A DNA stretch of 33,279 nucleotides from a virus, in IMG/VR virus record IMGVR_UViG_3300008266_000260, positions 1 to 33,279 of that record. The stretch is one strand, 5' to 3'. Below the pieces are notes generated by a model. The model ran no database searches and was not told the origin of the DNA. It was given only the letters and a program-made list of their open reading frames with translations. Both the position numbers and the translations under genes were made by a program. This document shows positions 15,891 through 21,618 of this stretch, one piece after another (the first letter of the stretch is position 1; every line of letters begins with the position of its first letter).

Positions 15891-16197
15891 TCGTTTCTCC
15901 TTCTTGGTTGGTCAGCTGGTAGACCCGGACGACACGGGCGTGCGCCTGGGGATGGGTGGCCTCGGTGTAGCCGACGGCCTTGAACTGTTTGGTCTTGAAC
16001 ACCGCGCCCAGGACGGACGGGTGCATCTCCGCGGGCAGCTCGATGCCGGCGCGGATGTCGTTGATGCTAACGGTGCCCTGCTTGCGGCAGACCTCAGCCG
16101 CTAGTAGCCGGCAGCGGGCCAGGAACACAGCGTCCCTGGCCTGGAACAGATTGAGCTGGGTGTCACGGATCACCCGTCCGATGTCGGCGTGTTGCAT
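15868..16197 (-). CDS. Conserved phage protein of unknown function (109 aa)
   Basis: A soluble 109-residue protein; the segment VFKTKQFKAVGYTEATHPQA followed by HARVVRVYQL is one I associate with conserved hypothetical proteins next to recombination genes in betaproteobacterial phages. The N-terminal helices and the C-terminal beta segment could form a winged-helix fold, but this is not certain. GAGG lies 6 bases before the ATG. It overlaps the exonuclease start by 23 bases and is part of the leftward operon. Confidence 0.6.
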   Translation of the reverse strand: MQHADIGRVIRDTQLNLFQARDAVFLARCRLLAAEVCRKQGTVSINDIRAGIELPAEMHPSVLGAVFKTKQFKAVGYTEATHPQAHARVVRVYQLTNQEGETNGQQSHA

Positions 16198-16205
16198 TGC
16201 CGACC

Positions 16206-16421
16206 TCAGCGGGTGAACCAGATGATGGTCAGGGCGACTGCGCCGATGACGTACAGGCAGCGCAGGAACAGGCGCTCGGCCCGATCCTCCAGGCTGGGCC
16301 GGTCACCCAGCAGCGCCTGCTGCAGGCGCTCCTCGGTGGCGCTCAGGTTGATTCGCCTTGGGGGTTGGTACTGTGATCCGATCAAGACCTTGCCGGTGTT
16401 GTAGGGGACGGGCTTTTGCAT
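16206..16421 (-). CDS. Small C-tail-anchored membrane protein (71 aa)
   Basis: MQKPVPYNTGKVLIGSQYQP is followed by an acidic and basic helical middle (ATEERLQQALLG) and one C-terminal membrane helix (about 53-69, LYVIGAVALTIIWF). AAGGAG lies 9 bases before the ATG, overlapping the recombinase stop. I recall similar N-termini (PYNTGKV.IG..YQPP) in other phages and prophages, all without known function. A role in membrane-linked early takeover is only a guess. Confidence 0.6.
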   Translation of the reverse strand: MQKPVPYNTGKVLIGSQYQPPRRINLSATEERLQQALLGDRPSLEDRAERLFLRCLYVIGAVALTIIWFTR

Positions 16422-16434
16422 GGTTGGTTTCTCC

Positions 16435-17097
16435 TTAGATGCGTTTGAGCAGGTTGGACACCTGGCTGGGTGCCCAGGTGGTGTTACCCCTGGGGGTTTC
16501 GATGCCGCGAGCGGTCAGGGCTGCGGCGATGTCGCGCAGGGTGCTGGCCCCTGACTTGCGGATGATGTCCTGCACCAGGGGGCCAACGCGCTCTGCGTAG
16601 CGGTCTGCCTTGGCCTGGATCTTGGCGATGCCGGCGGCGCTGCCGACCTCGGGGGTGGGGCTGCCCAGCTGACGGCCCTGTGCCTTGACCTGGGCCAGGG
16701 CTGCCTTGGTGCGCTCGGAGATCTTGCGGGCCTCCCACTCAGCGAACACGGCCATCATCTGCAGGAAGGTGCGGTCAGCCTCGGGCATATCGGCGCAGAC
16801 AAAGGGCACAGAGCTTTCCAGCAGGCCGGAGATGAAGTGGACGTTACGGGCCAGGCGGTCGAGCTTGGCGATCACCAGGGTGGCTTTTGTACGCTTGGCC
16901 AGGCTCAGGGCGTGAGCCAGCTGCTCGCGGTCGTTCTTGCGGCCAGACTCGACCTCGGTGAACTCGGCGACCAGCTCGGCCTGGCCAATGTGGCGGGCGA
17001 CGGCCTCGCGCTGGGCGTCCAGGCCCAGGCCGCTCTGGCCCTGCTTGTCGGTGCTGACGCGGTAGTACGCGACGAACTTGCCGGTGTGCGGGGCCAT
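16435..17097 (-). CDS. Serine recombinase (resolvase/invertase family)
   Basis: A 220-residue site-specific recombinase. The catalytic domain is intact: AYYRVSTDKQG with nucleophile Ser15, the LDAQ segment, VIAKLDRLARN (about 75-85) with the conserved Asp/Arg pair, and a long E helix (ADRTFLQMMAVFAEWEARKI). The C-terminal 45 residues (LRDIAAALTARGIETPRG, then WAPSQVSNLLKR) look like the small DNA-binding helix-turn-helix of this group. It is much shorter than large serine integrases (450 residues or more), which argues for a resolvase or invertase. GGAGG lies 8 bases before the ATG. No inverted invertible segment was seen nearby. Confidence 0.88.
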   Translation of the reverse strand: MAPHTGKFVAYYRVSTDKQGQSGLGLDAQREAVARHIGQAELVAEFTEVESGRKNDREQLAHALSLAKRTKATLVIAKLDRLARNVHFISGLLESSVPFVCADMPEADRTFLQMMAVFAEWEARKISERTKAALAQVKAQGRQLGSPTPEVGSAAGIAKIQAKADRYAERVGPLVQDIIRKSGASTLRDIAAALTARGIETPRGNTTWAPSQVSNLLKRI

Positions 17098-17100
17098 GGT

Positions 17101-17361
17101 TCAGGCCTCCAGCTTGTAGCCGAACATGAAAGCAGGCAGGGACTGCTTGCGGATCAGGCTGCGGCGGGTGCTAGGGTGGAGGTAGGCAACGTCCATCCAC
17201 TTGTTGTGCGCCTCAATCGCAACGTCATGCTCCAGCAGGGCTGCTTGCGTGAGCTTGTCATTGCCGCCAAAGGTGGTGGCGTACAGCGCGTGGCGGGTCA
17301 GCGCGAGCTTGGCAGCGTGGCGAGCTGCTTCTGCACAGGCGAGGGCTTCTTGCTTGGTCAT
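17101..17361 (-). CDS. First gene of leftward operon, unknown (86 aa)
   Basis: An 86-residue soluble protein, Ala-rich and helical at the N-terminus (MTKQEALACAEAARHAAKLA), with a basic C-terminus ending AFMFGYKLEA. AGGAG lies 7 bases before the ATG. It is the first gene behind the leftward promoter and operator candidates, and ends 3 bases before the recombinase. Position suggests an early regulator or accessory factor, but no motif supports a particular role. Confidence 0.6.
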   Translation of the reverse strand: MTKQEALACAEAARHAAKLALTRHALYATTFGGNDKLTQAALLEHDVAIEAHNKWMDVAYLHPSTRRSLIRKQSLPAFMFGYKLEA

Positions 17362-17388
17362 CTCTGAACTCCTGTATCTCGGTGGTTC

Positions 17389-17409
17389 ACGATGTCACCG
17401 CGACATCGT
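17389..17409. promoter_or_regulatory. 21-bp palindrome, probable operator
   Basis: Perfect 8-base arms ACGATGTC and GACATCGT flank a 5-base centre (ACCGC). It lies just after the predicted start of the leftward transcript, where a bound protein would block the leftward operon. The Arc-like protein encoded at 17560 is an obvious candidate ligand; this is inferred. Confidence 0.6.
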
Positions 17410-17417
17410 TGGACGCA

Positions 17418-17448
17418 ATCATAAACGAAAACGGGAGGGTGTACACAA
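17418..17448 (-). promoter_or_regulatory. Candidate leftward sigma70-type promoter
   Basis: On the minus strand TATGAT (17423-17418) is a good -10 box; a weaker TTGTGT (17448-17443) lies 19 bases upstream as a possible -35. Transcription would start near 17411 and read the recombination operon. The -10 is convincing, the -35 and spacing are not ideal. Confidence 0.45.
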
Positions 17449-17451
17449 CCC

Positions 17452-17466
17452 AATAGCCACGCTATT
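17452..17466. promoter_or_regulatory. 15-bp palindrome in divergent control region
   Basis: Perfect arms AATAGC and GCTATT around CAC. It lies between the leftward promoter candidate and the rightward operon, a position suited to control both. Confidence 0.45.
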
Positions 17467-17469
17467 TTC

Positions 17470-17484
17470 TAGGGACAAACCCTA
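17470..17484. promoter_or_regulatory. Second 15-bp palindrome in divergent control region
   Basis: Perfect arms TAGGG and CCCTA around ACAAA, three bases from the previous palindrome. The two arm sequences differ, so they may bind different proteins or be chance in a short AT-richer stretch. Confidence 0.35.
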
Positions 17485-17523
17485 ACTAAGCTCCTGATTC
17501 TGGGCTAGTACAGCAGCCAAGAG

Positions 17524-17529
17524 TATGAT
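17524..17529 (+). promoter_or_regulatory. Candidate -10 box of rightward early promoter
   Basis: TATGAT lies 30 bases before the ATG of the ribbon-helix-helix gene. No good -35 is seen at normal spacing (TGGGCT at 17 bases), so activation or an alternative promoter is possible. Confidence 0.3.
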
Positions 17530-17559
17530 CCGCGCCGTCACCGTGAATACAGGAGCGCC

Positions 17560-17751
17560 ATGAAGACCTCACCCAACAAGCCGCTGGTGGTCAGGCTACG
17601 GCCCGACACTCGCGCCCTCCTCGACCGTGCAGCTGAAGACCAGCGCCGCAGCCTGGCCAGCATCGTGGATGAGGCTGTGCGCGAGCAGCTGCGCGACCGC
17701 TACGCCGATGTCTCGCAGCGCCTGGACGTGCTGCTGCGGGGCGTGCGATGA
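17560..17751 (+). CDS. Arc/MetJ-like ribbon-helix-helix DNA-binding protein
   Basis: A 63-residue protein with the ribbon-helix-helix pattern: an N-terminal beta strand (KPLVVRLRPD, about 7-16), helix A (TRALLDRAAEDQ) and helix B (SLASIVDEAVREQLRDRY). Such dimers insert the beta ribbon in the major groove of palindromic operators. It is the first gene of the rightward early operon, directly beside three palindromes, so autoregulation and control of the divergent leftward operon are likely. CAGGAG lies 4-5 bases before the ATG. No other repressor candidate was recognised, so it may be the main early regulator. Confidence 0.8.
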   Translation: MKTSPNKPLVVRLRPDTRALLDRAAEDQRRSLASIVDEAVREQLRDRYADVSQRLDVLLRGVR

Positions 17752-17918
17752 CGCAGCAAGAAGCCATCAGGGTGCTGGACATGGCCCGCGAGGGCCAGAA
17801 CCTGCCCGTCGAGGTGATCCAGCTGGCGCTGTCGGTCACCGATCAGCAGCCGCGGCCAGACAACGCCGACCGCTACGAGCAGTTCCTCGAGGCGCTCAGG
17901 AAGGCTGGCCTGCTGTGA
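17748..17918 (+). CDS. Small acidic protein (56 aa), unknown
   Basis: MTQQEAIRVLDMAREGQNLP continues to a C-terminal FLEALRKAGLL. The ATG overlaps the stop of the ribbon-helix-helix gene (ATGA) and its own stop is overlapped by the GTG of RusA. It is helical and soluble, with no recognised family. Coupling on both sides supports it as a real gene. Confidence 0.6.
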   Translation: MTQQEAIRVLDMAREGQNLPVEVIQLALSVTDQQPRPDNADRYEQFLEALRKAGLL

Positions 17919-18328
17919 CGCTGGAGCTGTCCTTCACCGTGCCTGGCGAGCCGAAGGGCAAGGGCCGGCCCCGGTTCCTGAAGACCGGGCGCACCTACAC
18001 CCCGGCGGCCACCGTCGAGTACGAGCGGCGCATCGCCACCAGGGCAGCTGAGGCCATGCCCTGCCCTCCGACCGCCCTGCCCGTCAGCGTGCGGGTGGAT
18101 GTCTTCAATGGCATCCCCAAGAGCTGGACGAAGGCCCGGCGGCAGCGTGCCCAGGAGGGCCTGGAGATCCCCGGCAAGCCAGACCTGGACAACGTGGCCA
18201 AGGCGGTGCTGGACGCCCTCAACGGCGTGGTCTACGCCGACGACCAGCAGGTGGTGCGCCTGGTGGTGCAGAAGCAGTACAGCCTGGATCCGCGGTTGGA
18301 TGTCCGGGTGAAGGAGTTGATCGAATGA
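17915..18328 (+). CDS. rusA: RusA-family Holliday junction resolvase
   Basis: A 137-residue endonuclease that would resolve four-way junctions. The N-terminus is typical (LSFTVPGEPKGKGRPRF), and the catalytic acidic residues are visible: Asp90 and Asp92 in GKPDLDNVAKAVLDALNG and Asp109/110 in YADDQQV, as in the RusA fold. I chose the GTG that overlaps the previous stop (GTGA); the upstream in-frame extension is Arg-rich shadow. With RecT, YqaJ and the SSB-tailed protein it completes a recombination set that could resolve branched replication products before packaging. Confidence 0.9.
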   Translation: MTLELSFTVPGEPKGKGRPRFLKTGRTYTPAATVEYERRIATRAAEAMPCPPTALPVSVRVDVFNGIPKSWTKARRQRAQEGLEIPGKPDLDNVAKAVLDALNGVVYADDQQVVRLVVQKQYSLDPRLDVRVKELIE

Positions 18329-18660
18329 AACACCTGATCACGGCCAGCCTGCTGGCCATCTGCAGCGCCGCCCAGGCCGAGTTCTGGGACGGCAACAAGC
18401 TGCTGGAGCGCATGAACGGCGGCCAGGGCGACCGTGCCATCGCGCTGGGCTACGTCATCGGGGCAGCTGATGCCACCCGCGGCATCGCCTACTGCCCGCC
18501 ATCCCCGACCATCACCGCCGGCCAGGTCTACGACATGGTCAAGATCGCCCTGGAGCAGGCACCCTCGGTCAGGCACCTGTCTGGTGACGTGATTGTCGGG
18601 GCTGCTTTGGGCGTCACCTGGCCCTGCAGCAAGGGCAACAGCGGAGGGCGACAGCTGTGA
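18325..18660 (+). CDS. Rap1a/Tai-like secreted immunity-type protein
   Basis: A 111-residue protein with a clear signal peptide (MKHLITASLLAICSAAQA, cleavage after residue 18). The mature part carries the pattern FWDGNKLLERM, DRAIALGYVIGAADA, YCPP, ITAGQVYDMV and RHLS...TWPC, which I recognise as Rap1a/Tai family. Cys57 and Cys101 could form the conserved disulfide. Characterised members protect bacteria from type VI amidase effectors in the periplasm; a phage copy may act on peptidoglycan enzymes or protect the infected cell, which is inference. It overlaps RusA by ATGA. Confidence 0.75.
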   Translation: MKHLITASLLAICSAAQAEFWDGNKLLERMNGGQGDRAIALGYVIGAADATRGIAYCPPSPTITAGQVYDMVKIALEQAPSVRHLSGDVIVGAALGVTWPCSKGNSGGRQL

Positions 18661-18785
18661 ATGAGCCAACCTTCTGGGAGAAGCTGGCGGCCTTCGTGCT
18701 GGTGGTGGCCGGAACAGGCGCGGCCATCTGGCTGGGCACCACCGTGGTCAGGGCTGGCTTTGGCCTGCTGGGGGCTTGCCGATGA
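18657..18785 (+). CDS. Small membrane protein (42 aa)
   Basis: Starting at the GTG that overlaps the Rap1a-like stop (GTGA), the product MNEPTFWEKLAAFVLVVAGT has one membrane helix (about 9-30) and ends GLLGACR. An ATG 4 bases later opens a different, Trp/Pro/Arg-rich frame that I reject. Function unknown; the next gene is also a membrane microprotein. Confidence 0.55.
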   Translation: MNEPTFWEKLAAFVLVVAGTGAAIWLGTTVVRAGFGLLGACR

Positions 18786-18886
18786 TGTGGTTCCTGGCTG
18801 GCCTTGCCCTGGGCCTGGCGCTCGCCCTGCCCCTGCTGCTGATCGCCATCGCCCTTGTGGTTTTGCTGGGGACTGAAGATGCGTAA
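18782..18886 (+). CDS. Hydrophobic microprotein (34 aa)
   Basis: MMWFLAGLALGLALALPLLL continues as an almost entirely hydrophobic helix, ending LGTEDA. The start overlaps the previous stop (ATGATG) and its end overlaps the next start. A single-span membrane peptide is the only description the sequence supports. Confidence 0.5.
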   Translation: MMWFLAGLALGLALALPLLLIAIALVVLLGTEDA

Positions 18887-19340
18887 ACGCAGCAAGTACA
18901 GGCCCAAGGGCGTGATCCAGGACACCGTGGGCCATGTCCTCGGGGGCTTTCGCCTGGTGCAGCACACCGGCAAGGCCGTGACCCTGAAGATCAAGAACCA
19001 CCAGGCCCTGGCCAGCATGGTCGGCGGCACCGGCAGCCGGGATGACATCGACATCCTGATCGCGGCCATGAACGTGGCCGAGGCCCTGGCCATCACCTGC
19101 GAGTTGGGCACCGAGTACCGGGCCGAGATCACCGCGGCGCAGGATGCCATCGTGACCATGGGCCGGCGGGGCATCGCCAAGAACCGCTTCCTGTTCACGG
19201 GGCCGGAGCTGACGGCCATGAACCTGGGCATGGAGATCCATGACGCCCAGCTGGATGCCTGCACCGTGGCGCAGCTGGAGAAGGCGCTGGACTTCGTGGC
19301 CAGGGAGATCCGCGCCAGGAGAGCGAGGGCCATCGCATGA
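18879..19340 (+). CDS. Conserved early phage protein, unknown (153 aa)
   Basis: A soluble 153-residue protein with a basic N-terminus (MRKRSKYRPKGVIQDTVGHV) and helical body. I chose the ATG overlapping the previous gene rather than the upstream ATG because the first eight residues of the longer form overlap the microprotein and look non-native. Similar proteins with RPKGV near the start occur in early operons of betaproteobacterial phages, without known function. It ends by ATGA overlap with the sigma-like gene. Confidence 0.6.
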   Translation: MRKRSKYRPKGVIQDTVGHVLGGFRLVQHTGKAVTLKIKNHQALASMVGGTGSRDDIDILIAAMNVAEALAITCELGTEYRAEITAAQDAIVTMGRRGIAKNRFLFTGPELTAMNLGMEIHDAQLDACTVAQLEKALDFVAREIRARRARAIA

Positions 19341-19768
19341 CCGGCTTTGCATCGCCCCACTACGGCAAGCTGATGACCGCCTCGCTGCCCAGCGAGGTCA
19401 AGAGGATCTGGTACAGCCGGGACGAGGAGCTGCCCGAGCTGCCCCGGCATCGCTGGTCATGGGAGCTGCAGGACGACATGGAGCAGGTCGAGCAGCGCGA
19501 GCTGCTGCAGAAGATCCTAGAGGCCGCCTGCCTGGATGAGCGGTACAGCCTGGTGCTGCAGCGCCTGGTGCTGGAGGACTGCACCCTGGAGGACGTGGGC
19601 CAGGAGCTGGGCGTCGGCAAGGAGCGCGTGCGCCAGATGGAGGCCAAGGTGCTGCGGCGTCTGCGCCAGGTGCAGCAGCAGTTCACCGGCGTGAGCCGCT
19701 ATGACCTGATTCGCGCCGAGGTGATGACCTGGAGGCGCTGGACATGGATCGAGAGGCGCCGGCCATGA
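19337..19768 (+). CDS. Sigma-70 region 4-like transcription factor
   Basis: A 143-residue protein whose centre (about 48-112) resembles sigma region 4: a helix with CLDERYSLVLQRLVLEDC, then the helix-turn-helix TLEDVGQELGVGKERVRQME and AKVLRRLR. This matches the -35-recognition helices of housekeeping sigma factors (VGxxxGVxxERVRQxExxALxxLR). Region 2, needed for -10 melting, is absent. It could act as an activator, a sigma mimic or an anti-host factor bound to RNA polymerase. The phage has no polymerase of its own, so this is a candidate late-gene switch. It starts by ATGA overlap with the previous gene. Confidence 0.75.
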   Translation: MTGFASPHYGKLMTASLPSEVKRIWYSRDEELPELPRHRWSWELQDDMEQVEQRELLQKILEAACLDERYSLVLQRLVLEDCTLEDVGQELGVGKERVRQMEAKVLRRLRQVQQQFTGVSRYDLIRAEVMTWRRWTWIERRRP

Positions 19769-19977
19769 GCCTGTCCTGCCATCAGGTCTTCATGCTCAAG
19801 CACTTCGCCATGGGCTGGCGGTTCAAGCTGACCAACAACGTGCCCGGCAGCTGGAACACCTACTGGTCGCTGCGCCGCCGCGGCCTGGTGAGCGCCGGCA
19901 GCGTCATCACGGACACCGGGCGCAAGGTGCTGGCCAAGGAGCTGCAGCTGCAGGCCAAGCGGGAGGCTAGGCCATGA
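19765..19977 (+). CDS. Small winged-helix-like protein, unknown (70 aa)
   Basis: MSLSCHQVFMLKHFAMGWRF continues with SWNTYWSLRRRGLVSAG and TDTGRKVLAKELQL. The order helix, helix, YWSLRRRGL, TDTGRKVL resembles a small winged helix of the kind that ends with a T.xGR..L helix. I chose the ATG overlapping the previous stop (ATGA); another in-frame ATG at 19744 with a GGAGG upstream would add seven residues. DNA binding is possible but not shown. Confidence 0.55.
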   Translation: MSLSCHQVFMLKHFAMGWRFKLTNNVPGSWNTYWSLRRRGLVSAGSVITDTGRKVLAKELQLQAKREARP

Positions 19978-20210
19978 AGCGGCCATGGAAGCCCTGGTAC
20001 CCGAAGCACACAGGCCCCCTGCCCGAGCGCCGGGTGCTGGAGCGCGGGGCAGCCAGGGAGCTGCTGACCACCTGGGAGCTGACCCAGGACAAGGCCCTGG
20101 TGGACGGCCACCTGGCCAGGATGGACAAGCTGTACGGCAAGGGAGCCGAGGAGCGGATCCGCGCACACATGAGAGACATCGCCAGGAATGAGCGCCTTGC
20201 CAGACCATGA
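19974..20210 (+). CDS. Small basic protein, unknown (78 aa)
   Basis: MKRPWKPWYPKHTGPLPERR is followed by Ala/Arg/Glu-rich helices (AARELLTTWELTQDKALVDG). It is basic and soluble with no recognised family. ATGA overlaps join it to the genes on both sides. Confidence 0.55.
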   Translation: MKRPWKPWYPKHTGPLPERRVLERGAARELLTTWELTQDKALVDGHLARMDKLYGKGAEERIRAHMRDIARNERLARP

Positions 20211-20689
20211 ACAAGCCGACAGACCTACAAGACAAGGCCGCCTGGTGCCAGTACGGGGACGAGCAGGAGCTGGCCTTCCTGGCCAACACCTGGGCCAGCA
20301 ACATCGCCGTGTTCCGCAACCCGGCGAAGCTGACCGACCCCTATGCCCACGATATGTACGCCGTCTTCCCGGCAGACCTGAAATCCATCCGCACGCCCTT
20401 CAACACCGCTGACCGCTACGGGATTGACCCGCGCTATGCCATCACGCTCAACGACAAGGATCTGCGCCGCTACGGCGAGAAGGAACCCAGCATGATGGTG
20501 CTGCTGGACGTTCGATTCCCGTGGCACCAGGCCGTCCATGTGGCCCAGATCGGCCACCTGCAGGCAGCTGCCAAGAATGGCCGGGCCAAGCTGCACCACT
20601 ACCAGCAGCGCACCGAGGACAGCCAGGGCAACGCCAAGGCGTCCTGGGTGTACGACTGCCGCTGGTTTCCTGTGCTGGGGGGCAGATGA
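20207..20689 (+). CDS. Conserved phage protein, possible nuclease-like fold (160 aa)
   Basis: A 160-residue soluble protein. The central pattern DPYAHDMYAVFPADLKSIRT, then ADRYGIDPRYAITLNDKDL, is one I have seen in many phage hypothetical proteins. A D..ADLK arrangement followed by a conserved YGIDPxYAxT segment could reflect a PD-(D/E)XK-like site, but the match is weak. It lies just upstream of the replication initiator and is coupled to both neighbours by ATGA overlaps. Confidence 0.55.
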   Translation: MNKPTDLQDKAAWCQYGDEQELAFLANTWASNIAVFRNPAKLTDPYAHDMYAVFPADLKSIRTPFNTADRYGIDPRYAITLNDKDLRRYGEKEPSMMVLLDVRFPWHQAVHVAQIGHLQAAAKNGRAKLHHYQQRTEDSQGNAKASWVYDCRWFPVLGGR

Positions 20690-21618
20690 GCGCCCTGCCC
20701 GACACCGTGGTGCCCTTCGCGCTGCCCAAGCGCCCCAAGGTGCGGGAGAAGGAAGCCCCGCCAGACCAGCGCACCCTGTGCGTGCTGCCCTTCCGAGCGG
20801 TGGCCGACAAGCAGCTGACCGACGGCGGTCTACGCGTGCTGGCGGCCATCTGCAGCTACTGCAACCGGGCAGGCATGACCTGGGTGAGCCAGGCCAAGGT
20901 GGCCAGCGACCTGGGCATCAGCCGCCAGGCCATCACTAACCAGATGGCCCAGCTGCGCCGGCTGGGCTACGTCGAGATCGTCAAGAAGGGGTTCAGGGGC
21001 GAGCGCTCCAACACCATCCGGGTGATCTTCGACCCCACCGTGGACGCAGAGACAGCCATCGCCATCACCTCAGCCCAGGAACCCACCAGGCCACCAGCCA
21101 TGCAAGACACACCAGATCCCGAAGGCCAGCGCCGCATCGCGCAGCTGGTCGCCCAGGCCCTGAAGAACCCCAACCCGAAGAAGGAGTACACCATGCCGAA
21201 GACCGGCCAGACCCGCACCGTGCAAGCCATCAAGGAGGCCAACGCCAAGGCCACCAGGAGGCGCTCCATAGGACACCCTACAGTGTCCAATGAGGAGCCT
21301 CAGCATAGGACACCGCAGCCTGTGGATAACTCACTCCATAGGCAACCTATAGGACACTCAGGAGTGTCCCCGAACACAGAGAACACAGATAGTAGAGAGA
21401 GTATTAAGAGTAAGAGTATTAATAATCTAACTACTGTTCTAGGACAGCTGAACGAACAGCAAAGAGCTGAGATCGCAGCCGCAGGCGTGGCCGACACCGA
21501 GGCCAGCCAGGCGCTGCAGCTGCTGCTCGACACCTACCAGGCCGAGGGCATCGCGCCCAACCCTGCCCGCCTGGCAGCTGAGGTGATCGCCCTGGCAGAT
21601 GCTGGCCGGATCCAATGA
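20686..21618 (+). CDS. Replication initiator-like winged-helix protein
   Basis: A 310-residue protein. Residues about 45-115 form a winged helix-turn-helix (LTDGGLRVLAAICSYCN, SQAKVASDLGISRQAITNQM, LRRLGYVEIV), as in phage replication initiators. Residues about 140-250 are a polar, disordered linker whose DNA carries iterons, a DnaA box and an AT-rich segment. The last 60 residues are helical (SQALQLLLDTYQAEGIAPNP). Like lambda O, it probably binds repeats inside its own gene and recruits the host replisome; no phage helicase or polymerase was found. The start is the ATG overlapping the previous stop; the longer frame upstream is shadow. Confidence 0.75.
   Translation: MSALPDTVVPFALPKRPKVREKEAPPDQRTLCVLPFRAVADKQLTDGGLRVLAAICSYCNRAGMTWVSQAKVASDLGISRQAITNQMAQLRRLGYVEIVKKGFRGERSNTIRVIFDPTVDAETAIAITSAQEPTRPPAMQDTPDPEGQRRIAQLVAQALKNPNPKKEYTMPKTGQTRTVQAIKEANAKATRRRSIGHPTVSNEEPQHRTPQPVDNSLHRQPIGHSGVSPNTENTDSRESIKSKSINNLTTVLGQLNEQQRAEIAAAGVADTEASQALQLLLDTYQAEGIAPNPARLAAEVIALADAGRIQ
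21265..21447 (+). other. Putative replication origin inside initiator gene
   Basis: The octamer TAGGACAC occurs at 21269, 21306 and 21350, with a near copy TAGGACAG at 21440. Two copies continue into inverted repeats: GGACAC/GTGTCC (21271-21288) and GGACACTCAGGAGTGTCC (21352-21369). TGTGGATAA at 21321-21329 is the exact complement of the DnaA box TTATCCACA. Directly downstream is an AT-rich stretch (hand count 18 of 60 G/C in 21381-21440) with tandem GAACACAGA (21372, 21381) and repeated GAGTATTAA (21399, 21414), like a DNA-unwinding element. The whole order matches iteron-type origins such as that in lambda O. Confidence 0.75.

Noticed and set aside
15018-15983. 321-codon plus-strand frame opposite the YqaJ-type exonuclease
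   Set aside because: The exonuclease motifs are on the minus strand; this frame is Gly/Leu/Val/His-rich shadow.
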